Shown: positions 1-7,743 of the stretch, in pieces
Layout of the letters: each line of letters opens with the position of its first letter
How positions within the stretch are numbered: position 1 is the first letter of the stretch
Assembly: GCF_014268805.2 (NCBI RefSeq)
Contig: NZ_JABWRF020000001.1
Coordinates: forward strand, 124,001 to 188,000
Reading direction: 5' to 3'
Source of the DNA: Pseudomonas farsensis
GTDB taxonomy: Bacteria; Pseudomonadota; Gammaproteobacteria; Pseudomonadales; Pseudomonadaceae
DNA length: 64,000 nt
The notes under the pieces: generated by a model
Database searches by the model: none
Told to the model about the DNA's origin: nothing
What the model saw: only the letters and a program-made list of their open reading frames with translations
Made by a program: the position numbers and the translations under genes

Positions 1-2087
1 TGCAGGCGGTTACCCTTGTAGTCAGGGTCGTCGGTCACTTCGGCGTCGGTGAAGGCATAAGCGCCCAGCAGGCTCCAGCGCTCGCTGAGCTGGCCGCTGA
101 CGTCCAGCTCCACGCCGCGTGAGCGCACCTCGCCCGCCGCGCTGTACAGAATGCCGCCGGTGGCCGTGTCGCTGTTGGACACCAGCACGTTGCGCTTGGT
201 GATGTCGAACAGCGCCAAGGTGCCGGTGATGGCGCCGGGCATGTCGAGCTTGGCGCCCACCTCCCACGCCTTGCCCTGCTCCGGGGCAAAACCGGAGTCC
301 AGGGTCAGCGGCCGGGCTGGCCCGCTGCTGGCCTGGTTCAACGGGGCAATGGTCGAGTTGGGTTTGAACGACTCGCTGTAGCTGCCATAGAACGACAGCT
401 GGTCATCCACCTGATACACCAGGCCCGCATGCGGCACCCAGGTTTGCCCGCTGGTATCGGTGTTGGCCCTGAACGGGCGGCCACGACCGGCGTACTGGTC
501 ATACTGCTGGAAGCGCCCACCGGCCACCACGATCCAGTGGTCATCCAGGTGCCAGGCATCCTGCACAAACAGCGAGTCGGTGCGCAGCTTGTCGGTCTGG
601 TCGCTGTCTGTGGCGCTAACGGTGGTGCCTTCAGCCTGCTGGCCATAAACCGGGTCCAGGTAGCTGAACGAGGTATTGCGCGCACCACGGATCAAATCGC
701 CGCGAAACACCTTGCGGTCCTCATGGTCGACCCCAGCGATCAGCTCATGGCGCATGCCGGCCAACTCGACATTGCCGTTCAGGCTGAATGTCGCGAACTG
801 GTTGCGGCTCATGGCGTTGTGGGTGCCGTCACTGTTGCGGGTGAGCGTGCCAGCCCTCTCGTTGACCGCCGTGACGCGCACCTGGCTGGCATCGTAGGTT
901 TCGCGGTTGGCGCTGTAGCCGAAGTGGGCTTTCCAGTTGTCGCTGAGCTGGTGGTCGACTTCCAGCCGGTACAGGTCCGAGCGCCCTTCCATATCGTTGT
1001 AGGGCTCGTCCAGGCGCCGGGTAGCGGGGATCTTCAGCGGGTGGCCGTTGCTGCCAAAGGCGGTGCCACGGTCGAACGGGTAGAGAAACTCACGGTGCTC
1101 ATACGACAGCACCACCTGGGTGTCCTCGCCGAGCCAGGCCAGCGACGGCGCCAGCAGCGATTCGCGGTGGGTGCCGTAGTTGCGCCAGTAGTCTTCGTCT
1201 TCGTGGTCGACGATCAGCCGGTAGGCCAGGTTGCTCTCGCCCAGCGCGCCGGTACTGTCCAGGCCGCCGCCGCTGCCGTTCTTGCCACTGCCGTAGGTCG
1301 AGCCGCGCACGGTAACAGCGTTGTACTGCTCGCGTTGCGGGCGCTTGCTGACCACGTTGATCACCCCGCCTGGGTCCTGGATGCCGTACAGCAGCGAGGC
1401 CGGGCCCTTGAGCACTTCGACCCGCTCGGCACTGGCATTGAGCGAGCGGCCCTGCACCAGCGGCATGCCGTCGCGCATGATCGAGCCGTCGCGGTTGTCA
1501 CCAAAACCGCGCTTCATGACGGTGTCAGCGGTGCCGCCGAAGTTGTTGCCCTGGGTGATGCCGCTGACGTTGTACAGCGCATCGTCCAGGTTGCGCGGGG
1601 CCTGGTCGCGCAGCACTTGGGCCGGCACCACGTTGATGGCGTGTGGGATCTCCAGGCTCGGGCCCTGGCCGCGCATGATCGACGCCGTGGCGGGCGGCTG
1701 GTAGCTGTATTCATCCTGCTGCGAGGTGATGTTGATCGCCTGCAGGTTGAGGGCTGCGCCGGTTTCAGCGGCGTCCAGGGTCAAGGTGCGCGCATCCAGG
1801 CGGCGCCAGGTCAGGCCGGAATTGCCAAGCAATTGTTGCAGCGCCTGCTCGGCGCTGAACGAGCCGTTGAGCGCCGGTGCTTGTTGCTCTGGCAGTGCCA
1901 GGGTGTACACCACGCTCTGCCCGGTGGCACGGCTGAAGGCATTGAGCGCCTGGGCCAGCGGCAGGCTCGGCTGGGCGAAGGCATACGCTTGGCTCTGCTG
2001 CGCGGCCAGCGCCTGGGGCGCCATGGGCAGGACGGACAAAGTGCTGAGGCCGAACCAGAGCGGGACGCAACGCGGGGTGAACTTCAT
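1..2087 (-). CDS. TonB-dependent siderophore receptor with signalling domain (3' end outside window)
   Basis: This is an outer-membrane gated receptor for a ferric siderophore; the substrate is not identifiable from sequence. The reading frame starts at an ATG at 2087 and is open to the window edge, giving about 695 codons. Residues 1-28 form a signal peptide ending in QALA. Residues about 34-105 form an STN (secretin/TonB N-terminal) domain, the part that talks to FecR in cell-surface signalling. A plug domain begins near residue 145, and barrel-type motifs such as WEVGAKLD and SFKPN follow. It lies downstream of a FecR and an ECF sigma gene on the same strand, the classic sigma-FecR-receptor order, with a REP palindrome pair in the 260-bp gap before it. 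The last strands of the barrel are outside the window. Confidence 0.93.
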   Translation of the reverse strand, partial: MKFTPRCVPLWFGLSTLSVLPMAPQALAAQQSQAYAFAQPSLPLAQALNAFSRATGQSVVYTLALPEQQAPALNGSFSAEQALQQLLGNSGLTWRRLDARTLTLDAAETGAALNLQAINITSQQDEYSYQPPATASIMRGQGPSLEIPHAINVVPAQVLRDQAPRNLDDALYNVSGITQGNNFGGTADTVMKRGFGDNRDGSIMRDGMPLVQGRSLNASAERVEVLKGPASLLYGIQDPGGVINVVSKRPQREQYNAVTVRGSTYGSGKNGSGGGLDSTGALGESNLAYRLIVDHEDEDYWRNYGTHRESLLAPSLAWLGEDTQVVLSYEHREFLYPFDRGTAFGSNGHPLKIPATRRLDEPYNDMEGRSDLYRLEVDHQLSDNWKAHFGYSANRETYDASQVRVTAVNERAGTLTRNSDGTHNAMSRNQFATFSLNGNVELAGMRHELIAGVDHEDRKVFRGDLIRGARNTSFSYLDPVYGQQAEGTTVSATDSDQTDKLRTDSLFVQDAWHLDDHWIVVAGGRFQQYDQYAGRGRPFRANTDTSGQTWVPHAGLVYQVDDQLSFYGSYSESFKPNSTIAPLNQASSGPARPLTLDSGFAPEQGKAWEVGAKLDMPGAITGTLALFDITKRNVLVSNSDTATGGILYSAAGEVRSRGVELDVSGQLSERWSLLGAYAFTDAEVTDDPDYKGNRL

Positions 2088-2217
2088 GGACGCTGACCTG
2101 AGAAGGGAGTAATCGGTTGCGAATGAATCGCACTTTCACTCACTACACGGATGCCGTTGGCGGATACCTCACCGGCTTTTTGATTTTTTTGCAGGCTGAC
2201 ACCAGCAACGTAGCCCT

Positions 2218-2330
2218 GTAGGAGCGGCCTTGTGTCGCGAAAGGGCTGCGTAGCGGCCCCGGCGATTTTGCATGAAGCCGAGATATTGGGGCCGCTGCGC
2301 GCCCCTTTCGCGACACAAGGCCGCTCCTAC
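2218..2330. repeat. REP palindrome pair (REPIN), GGAGCGG family
   Basis: Two inverted copies of a REP sequence, beginning GTAGGAGCGGCCTTGTGTCG and ending with its complement, are separated by a short AT-richer spacer. Related pairs occur at 18430, 22002 and 53936. This copy separates the FecR gene from its receptor and may act as a transcription attenuator or mRNA-stabilising hairpin (inference). Confidence 0.9.
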
Positions 2331-2348
2331 ACAAAGCCGCAGGCTGGC

Positions 2349-3320
2349 TCAGCGCAGCACGGTCAACCGGCCAAGCAGGGTATGCCGGGAAAAACCCAGC
2401 ACCTGGCCCAACGAGTCCAGGGCCTGCATCGGTTCGCCCGCCGGGAAGCTGCCGCTGACCGTGCGCTGTGCCAACTCATCATCAAGCAACACAATGCGCC
2501 CCGGGTAATAGCGCCGCAGGTCTTCGACCACCTGCCCCAAGGGCACCTGGTAATAATTCAGCCAGCCTTGCCGCCAGGCCAATTGGCCTTCGCTGTCGAC
2601 CTTGCCCACCGGCCCTGCAACACCAGCTGCGTAACGCACCTGCTGGTCAGCCGTCAGCAGCGCCGCTTGCGCGCCCGGGTGCGGGGTCACCGCCACCCGC
2701 CCGCTGCGCACCGTCACCTGGGCGCCGTCACCGTGCTCGCGCACCTCGAACTGGGTACCCAACACGCGCACCTCACCCGCATTGGCCTGCACCACGAACG
2801 GCTCACCGGTGTGACTCACCTGAAAGAACACAGCCCCGCGCAACAAAGTGACGCGCCGCTCGCCGTGGTCGAAATCCACAGCGACCGCGCTGCCGGCATC
2901 CAGGGTCAGTTGCGACTGATCGGCCAGGGTCACCTGGCGCACCTGCTCGGCGCTGGTGTAATCGGCGCGCAGGTCCTGCAGCCAGAACTGCGGCTGCCAG
3001 CCTGCCGCGCTGCCAAGCCCCAGTACCAGGCACGCCGCTACCGCAATACGCGGCCACTGGCGGGTGCGCGGTGGGCGGCGCATGGCGTCGAGGTAATGCT
3101 GCAGATCGGCCTGCTGCTCGGCGGCCAGCCGGGCGGCCGGGGCTTGGGTCTGCTGCCACAGCTGTTCGGCCTCGGCATAGGCCTGCCGATGGGCCGGGTG
3201 CTGCAACAGCCAACGCTTGAACGCCGCGCTTTCGGCCTGCCCCGGCTGCTGGCGATTGCGCCCCAGCCAGCGCAACGCCGCTTGCGACTGTTCGGCGGTG
3301 ATCGGCGTTTCCAGGCTCAT
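2349..3320 (-). CDS. FecR-family anti-sigma/signal transducer
   Basis: This inner-membrane protein should carry the signal from the TonB receptor in the periplasm to the ECF sigma factor in the cytoplasm. It has 323 residues: an N-terminal cytoplasmic FecR_N (DUF4880) part at about 8-50 with conserved tryptophans, one transmembrane helix at about 91-108, and a periplasmic FecR domain (around ADQSQLTLDAGSAVAVDF) with a C-terminal STN-like segment ending the protein. Its ATG overlaps the sigma gene's TGA (ATGA), indicating translational coupling. A longer frame exists upstream, but this start has the coupling and the expected family N-terminus. Confidence 0.93.
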   Translation of the reverse strand: MSLETPITAEQSQAALRWLGRNRQQPGQAESAAFKRWLLQHPAHRQAYAEAEQLWQQTQAPAARLAAEQQADLQHYLDAMRRPPRTRQWPRIAVAACLVLGLGSAAGWQPQFWLQDLRADYTSAEQVRQVTLADQSQLTLDAGSAVAVDFDHGERRVTLLRGAVFFQVSHTGEPFVVQANAGEVRVLGTQFEVREHGDGAQVTVRSGRVAVTPHPGAQAALLTADQQVRYAAGVAGPVGKVDSEGQLAWRQGWLNYYQVPLGQVVEDLRRYYPGRIVLLDDELAQRTVSGSFPAGEPMQALDSLGQVLGFSRHTLLGRLTVLR

Positions 3321-3868
3321 CGACGGGCGCTCCCAGGCAGGCGGGGTGAGCGGGCGGGTTCGGCGACGCTGGCCTTGCACGCTTCAAGGGCGCGCATCAT
3401 ATGCTTTTCTACGGCGCTCTGGGACAGCTGCATGGCCTTGGCGATTTCGCCATAGGTGCAACCATGGATGCGGTTGAGCAAAAAGATCTGCTGGGTGCGT
3501 TCGGGCAAGGCGCGCAAGGCGGCCTCAATGCACTGCAGGTCGTGGTCGACCTCCAGCGCCTGCTCGGGTGCCTGCGCTGCGGGTTCGTCGTCATGGTGCA
3601 ACAGGCCTTCGGTAACCCGGTCGCGCGCGCCTTCGCTGCGCAGGTAGTCGATGGCCAGGTTGCTGGCGCTGCGCAACAGGTAGGTATCGAGGGCTTCGAC
3701 CTTGACGTCGGGGCGCCGCCAAAAGCGCAGGAACAAGTCCTGCACCAGATCCGAGGCAGTGGCGCGGCAGCCGATGCGCCGGTTGACCAGCGCCTCCATG
3801 CGCGCGCGCTGGGCGGTAAATACCTCGACAAACCGCGCCCGGCCGCTGTCGTGCAAAGGGTCGCTCAT
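3317..3868 (-). CDS. ECF sigma factor, FecI-like (iron starvation type)
   Basis: A 183-residue sigma-70 family protein of the extracytoplasmic-function class. Region 2 contains DLVQDLFLRFWRR. Region 4 contains LPERTQQIFLLNRIHG and an HTH around TYGEIAKAMQLSQSAVEKHM. It should direct RNA polymerase to the promoter of the adjacent receptor gene when FecR is triggered by ligand-bound receptor. The start ATG is 4 bp after the stop of the DUF3325 gene, so the sigma gene is probably the fourth gene of a leftward operon that also encodes the PepSY protein. Confidence 0.93.
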   Translation of the reverse strand: MSDPLHDSGRARFVEVFTAQRARMEALVNRRIGCRATASDLVQDLFLRFWRRPDVKVEALDTYLLRSASNLAIDYLRSEGARDRVTEGLLHHDDEPAAQAPEQALEVDHDLQCIEAALRALPERTQQIFLLNRIHGCTYGEIAKAMQLSQSAVEKHMMRALEACKASVAEPARSPRLPGSARR

Positions 3869-3872
3869 GTTG

Positions 3873-4199
3873 TCATAGCGCAAGCACGGCCAGCAGCGGC
3901 CCGAGTACACAGCTGGCCGCAGCCGCCGCGAGCAACAGCCGTGGCTGGTAAGGCAGGCCGAACACCCACAAGGTGACGCCGGCCATCAATACCGCAACCC
4001 ACTCCACCAGCCCCAACGCCAGCCCGCGCACCTGCACAGCCAGCAGCAGCGACACCAGCAGCAACGCCCAGCCAGCCACGCGCAGGGCCTTGCGCTGAAC
4101 GGCCGTGGGCTTGCGTTTGAGCAGTTCGTTGAAGTGTTTTTCCATGGCCAGGCACAGGCTGGCAAACCCGGCAAAACCGATCAGGGCGAAGGCCAGCAT
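3873..4199 (-). CDS. DUF3325-like small membrane protein
   Basis: A 108-residue hydrophobic protein with three or four predicted membrane helices (AFALIGFAGFASLCLAM, ALLLVSLLLAV, VEWVAVLMAGVTLWVFG, LLLAAAAASCVLGPLLAVL). It matches the size and layout of the DUF3325 family, which is found beside PepSY iron-uptake proteins. The ATG at 4199 overlaps the preceding TGA (TGATG); a GTG one codon earlier is an alternative start. Its function is unknown, and its position implies a role in iron-siderophore processing. Confidence 0.75.
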   Translation of the reverse strand: MLAFALIGFAGFASLCLAMEKHFNELLKRKPTAVQRKALRVAGWALLLVSLLLAVQVRGLALGLVEWVAVLMAGVTLWVFGLPYQPRLLLAAAAASCVLGPLLAVLAL

Positions 4200-5767
4200 C
4201 ACTGCGCCTCCAGGGCTGTGCGCTTGTCACCTTTTGCGGCGCGTTTGGCCACCACCTTGGGTGCACGCAGCATCTTGCCCGCCGCCCAGGCGAGGAACAG
4301 ACCGGTGCCCAGCGCCGTAAGGTCGAACCCAGCCATGGCCCAGTCGCCCACGGCGAGCGAATGGTTGAGGCCCTGCCCGGTGGTCAGTGCATTGAGCAGC
4401 GGCAACAGGCCAAAGGCCAAGGCGCCCAGCGCCAGTTGCTCGCCCCAGGCTCGGCGGCCCGGGCGCAACGCGGCATGCAGCAAAGCCAGCGCCCACAGCG
4501 TGAAGAAGCTGTCGATTTCCCAGCCGTCGCGGCCTTCGAGCGCAGGCGGCAGCAGCCGGTTGGCCCAGAAGAACGCCGCCACACCCAGCAACAGGCCGCT
4601 CATGCTGGCGATGTTGAGCACCTCGACCAGGCGCAACTCACCGGGCATGTGCGCGCTCTTGGCATGCTTGAGCTGGCGCTTGCCCAGCCACATCACCAGG
4701 CCCGTGCCGATCACCGCCGTGCCGGCAATGCCAAACACGAAGTACAACCAACGCAGCCCAGGGCCTGCAAAATTGCCCATGTGCAGGCCGACGAAAGTGA
4801 ACGCGGTCATCATCGCCGCGCTTTCCGGCGCGCCTTGGGTCAGCAGCGCGCCACTGGTGCCGTCGAACGTCCAGTTGGCGCTGCGCTTGTAGGCGACGCT
4901 GTCGGCTGCGGCGCGCGCCAGGCTCACCCGCGCATTGCGATCACCAGGGTTGTACACCTGGATGAAACCCATGCGCGCGCCGGGGGCCTGCTGCTGGACC
5001 TTGGCGTACAACTGCGGCAAAGGCACCAGTGGCACCCGCTCGCCAGCCGCCTCGGGCACTTCGTCACGGCCAAACAGTTCATCGAAATAGCCGCCGCTGT
5101 TGCCGTAGCTGGCAAGGATGCCGGCCGGCATCACCATGTACATGAAGATCACCAGGCTGCTGTAGCTGATCATCAGGTGGAACGGCAGCGCCAGCACGCC
5201 GATGGCGTTATGCCCATCAAGCCAGGAGCGCTGGCCCTTGCCGGGGCGGAAGGTGAAGAACTCTTTGAAGATTTTCTTGTGGGTAATGATGCCGGTGACC
5301 AGCCCCAGCAGCATGACGAACGCGCAGCAACTGGCCAGCCAGCGGCCCCACGGGTAGGGCATCTGCAGCTCGAAATGGAAGCGGTAGAAAAAGTCGCCAC
5401 CCCGGCTTTCACGGGCCTGCACCTCGGCGCCGCTGGCAGCATCCAGCTCTTTACGCACAAAACCGCGCCGGCCTTGCCCCTGAGGGTCGCGCCAACCGAC
5501 GCTAAGGGCCGGTTCACGCTCGCTGGGCAGGCGGATCAGCCAGTTGCTGGAAGTGCCGGCATTGGCCTCAAGGTAGCGCTGGGCCATGGCCAGGCTGCGC
5601 TCGGCATCGAGCGGGTGGCTATTCACTTCAGGCTTGGCCCAGTGGCTGATTTCTTCCTTGAAGTAGGCAAGCGTGCCGGTGAGGAAGATGGCAAACAGCA
5701 GCCAGCCGAAGATCAAGCCCGTCCAGGTGTGCAGCCATGCCATGGCTTGGCGAAAGCCCTCTTTCAT
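4199..5767 (-). CDS. PepSY-associated TM-helix protein (iron-regulated membrane protein)
   Basis: A 522-residue inner-membrane protein. It begins with an amphipathic HTWTGLIFGWLLFAIFLTGTLAYF helix typical of PepSY_TM proteins and has further helices near FVMLLGLVTGIITHKKIF and in the C-terminal third. The conserved HTW, HNAIG, HLMISYSS and HMGNF histidines resemble haem- or flavin-type reductase helices. Family members include FoxB/PiuB-like proteins linked to periplasmic or inner-membrane reduction of ferric siderophores. The start ATG overlaps the upstream stop (ATGA). The gene sits in the operon that ends with the sigma/FecR pair, so reduction and regulation are probably co-transcribed. 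Confidence 0.88.
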   Translation of the reverse strand: MKEGFRQAMAWLHTWTGLIFGWLLFAIFLTGTLAYFKEEISHWAKPEVNSHPLDAERSLAMAQRYLEANAGTSSNWLIRLPSEREPALSVGWRDPQGQGRRGFVRKELDAASGAEVQARESRGGDFFYRFHFELQMPYPWGRWLASCCAFVMLLGLVTGIITHKKIFKEFFTFRPGKGQRSWLDGHNAIGVLALPFHLMISYSSLVIFMYMVMPAGILASYGNSGGYFDELFGRDEVPEAAGERVPLVPLPQLYAKVQQQAPGARMGFIQVYNPGDRNARVSLARAAADSVAYKRSANWTFDGTSGALLTQGAPESAAMMTAFTFVGLHMGNFAGPGLRWLYFVFGIAGTAVIGTGLVMWLGKRQLKHAKSAHMPGELRLVEVLNIASMSGLLLGVAAFFWANRLLPPALEGRDGWEIDSFFTLWALALLHAALRPGRRAWGEQLALGALAFGLLPLLNALTTGQGLNHSLAVGDWAMAGFDLTALGTGLFLAWAAGKMLRAPKVVAKRAAKGDKRTALEAQ

Positions 5768-6069
5768 GGGGTTTTCATCCAGTAGACCAGCCCGTTGACC
5801 AGCCCCAGCGCCAGGCTTGGCAGCAACACCCCGGCCCAGGCGCGCCAGGCATTGCTACAGGCAAAGCACCAGATGAACGCCAGCAGCAGAAACACGAACG
5901 ACAGCAGCATGCCGGTCAGCGCAGCGTCGACCTGGGCCATGGGCAGCAGCAGCGCACCGCTGACACTGACCTGCGCGGCCAGCACATAGCCACCGCCACA
6001 GGCGGCAAGGCAGCGCGAGGCCACGGCCAGGCGATAGCTCAAGGGAAGTCCGGCGGCTTTGCGGTTCAT
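5764..6069 (-). CDS. DUF3649-like iron uptake membrane protein
   Basis: A 101-residue protein with three hydrophobic helices (around CGGGYVLAAQVSVSGALLL, LTGMLLSFVFLLLAFIWCF and AWAGVLLPSLALGLVNGLVYW). Length and layout fit the DUF3649 proteins that precede PepSY genes in pseudomonads. It is the first gene of the leftward iron operon and lies just downstream of a Fur-box-like site. No good Shine-Dalgarno sequence is visible before the chosen ATG, so the start is less certain. Confidence 0.75.
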   Translation of the reverse strand: MNRKAAGLPLSYRLAVASRCLAACGGGYVLAAQVSVSGALLLPMAQVDAALTGMLLSFVFLLLAFIWCFACSNAWRAWAGVLLPSLALGLVNGLVYWMKTP

Positions 6070-6098
6070 CGCGGGGGTCCGGGTAAAGGGGCATCAAT

Positions 6099-6117
6099 AA
6101 TAATGATTTCAATTCTC
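6099..6117. promoter_or_regulatory. Candidate Fur box, leftward iron operon
   Basis: The sequence AATAATGATTTCAATTCTC matches the Fur consensus GATAATGATAATCATTATC at 13 of 19 positions by my alignment. It lies about 30 bp upstream of the DUF3649 gene, the first gene of the leftward operon, and in the gap shared with fecI. Confidence 0.6.
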
Positions 6118-6171
6118 ATAAGCAAAGCCCGGCGATGAACGCGGGGGTAGCGGACAGCCTGAGACGACGAA

Positions 6172-6190
6172 TATAATGCGAACAATTCTT
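6172..6190. promoter_or_regulatory. Candidate Fur box upstream of fecI
   Basis: The sequence TATAATGCGAACAATTCTT matches the Fur consensus at 12 of 19 positions by my alignment and ends 37 bp before the fecI start. Iron-starvation sigma genes of this class are usually Fur-repressed. Confidence 0.5.
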
Positions 6191-6227
6191 ACTTCCAGTT
6201 GCGCCAGCAGGCGCCGGAGTTTCCTCG

Positions 6228-6722
6228 GTGTCCAGCGCCCTGACCTCTACCGTTGAAGGCCTCTACCTTGCGCACCACAGCTGGCTGACCGGCTGGCTCA
6301 AGCGCCGCCTGGGCTGCCCGCACAGCGCGGCAGACCTGGCGCAGGACACCTATGTGCGCCTGCTGCAAGCGCGTGAAGCGCCGCAACTGGTCGAGCCACG
6401 CGCGTTCCTTACCACCGTCGCCAAGCGCGTGCTGTGCAACCACTTTCGCCGCCAGGAGCTGGAGCGTGCCTACCTTGAGGCACTGGCGCAGGTGCCCGAG
6501 CACGTGGCGCCGAGCGAAGAAGACAAAGCGCTGATCTTCGAAACCCTGCTGGAGCTGGACCGCCTGCTCGATGGCCTGGCGCCGCTGGTCAAGCGGGCCT
6601 TCCTGCTGGCCCAGGTCGATGGCTTGGGCCAGGGCGAGATCGCCCGCGAGCTGGGCATTTCGCTGGCCACCGTCAAGCGCTACCTGCACAAGGCAGCGCT
6701 GCGCTGCTACTTCGCCCTGTGA
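6228..6722 (+). CDS. fecI: ECF sigma factor FecI (ferric citrate type)
   Basis: A 164-residue ECF sigma factor that should transcribe fecA when ferric citrate is bound outside. Similarity to E. coli FecI as I recall it is clear along the length: LYxxHHxWLxxWL near the N-terminus, DLAQDTYVRLL in region 2, and FLLxQxDGLxxxEIAxxLGxSxxxVKxYL in region 4. The start is a GTG with GGAG 8 bp upstream. Its TGA overlaps the fecR start, and the gene is divergent from the other iron operon. Confidence 0.93.
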   Translation: MSSALTSTVEGLYLAHHSWLTGWLKRRLGCPHSAADLAQDTYVRLLQAREAPQLVEPRAFLTTVAKRVLCNHFRRQELERAYLEALAQVPEHVAPSEEDKALIFETLLELDRLLDGLAPLVKRAFLLAQVDGLGQGEIARELGISLATVKRYLHKAALRCYFAL

Positions 6723-7642
6723 ACACCCCATTTTCGCCCCAAGTGGCGCAACAGGCGGTGCACTGGCTGCTGGAATCCCAGGACGAAAGCTTCGACCAGC
6801 AACAGGCGCTGGAACACTGGCTGCATGCCGACAGCGAGCACCAACGCGCCTGGGCGCACATTCAGCAGATCAATGGCCGCCTGCGCGGGGTGGCTTCGCC
6901 GGTGGTGCACGCCACCTTGCAGGCCCCGCCCTCCCCGGCCCGGCGCCGTGCGCTCAAGGCGCTGTTGCTGGTGGGAGTGGCCAGTGCCACCGGCCTTGGC
7001 CTGCAGCAGCACAACCCGTTGCCGGCGCTGATGGCGGACTACCGCAGCCCAGTCGGGCAGCGCCGCCGCCTGGCCCTGGACGACGGCAGCCAGCTGCACC
7101 TGAACACCCGCAGCGCAGCTGATGTGCGCTTCGACGGCCAGCAGCGGCTGGTGCGACTCAAAGAGGGCGAACTGCTGCTCGAAGCGGCCAACGACCCACG
7201 GCCATTGCGTTTGCAAACAGCCCAGGGCGAGCTGCAAGTGCAGAGCGGCCGGGTCAACGTGCGCCAGTTCGACGGGTTCAGCCTGGTCTCGGTCTTCAGC
7301 GGCAGTGCACAGGTGGCCGGGCAGTCGCTGCTGGCGGGGCATCAGGCGCGCTTCGCCACCGGCAGCTGGCAGGCCATCGCACCGCTGGACCCGAACCGCG
7401 CTGCGTGGGTGGACGGCATGCTGGTGGTGGCGCAGATGCGCCTGGGCGACTTCATTGCCGAGCTTTCGCGCTATCGGCTGGGGCAACTGGGGTGCAGTGA
7501 ACAGGTGGCTGACTTGCGCATTTCCGGGTCCTACCCGCTTGCCGACAGCGAGCGGATTCTGGCCATGCTCGAAGTGGCGCTGCCGGTGAAGGTGCGCAGG
7601 TTTACTCGCTACTGGGTGTCGGTCGAAGCGGCTACCGGGTGA
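6719..7642 (+). CDS. fecR: FecR, transmembrane signal transducer
   Basis: A 307-residue FecR protein. The cytoplasmic N-terminal FecR_N domain lies at about 8-50 (AVHWLLES, EHWLHADSEHQRAW), one membrane helix at about 79-95, and a periplasmic FecR domain follows (LALDDGSQLHLNTRSAADVRF), ending in an STN-like tail. It translates as GTG overlapping the fecI stop (GTGA), which couples the two. Role: it senses FecA's N-terminal domain and activates FecI. Confidence 0.93.
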   Translation: MNTPFSPQVAQQAVHWLLESQDESFDQQQALEHWLHADSEHQRAWAHIQQINGRLRGVASPVVHATLQAPPSPARRRALKALLLVGVASATGLGLQQHNPLPALMADYRSPVGQRRRLALDDGSQLHLNTRSAADVRFDGQQRLVRLKEGELLLEAANDPRPLRLQTAQGELQVQSGRVNVRQFDGFSLVSVFSGSAQVAGQSLLAGHQARFATGSWQAIAPLDPNRAAWVDGMLVVAQMRLGDFIAELSRYRLGQLGCSEQVADLRISGSYPLADSERILAMLEVALPVKVRRFTRYWVSVEAATG

Positions 7643-7743
7643 GCGTTGATCGCCGCCGAAAAAATAATTTCATAACCCTGAGCCATTTTCCGAACCTTGC
7701 GTGACAGAGAAGGCAGAACCCCTTCTCACAGGACCTTCGTCAC

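Noticed and set aside
429..2096. Long rightward open frame of 555 codons
   Set aside because: It is the antisense of the TonB receptor; the opposite strand reads as a perfect receptor with signal peptide, and this frame is an effect of high G+C.
4361..5785. Rightward open frame opposite the PepSY gene
   Set aside because: It is antisense to a membrane protein with conserved helices and has a composition typical of shadow frames.
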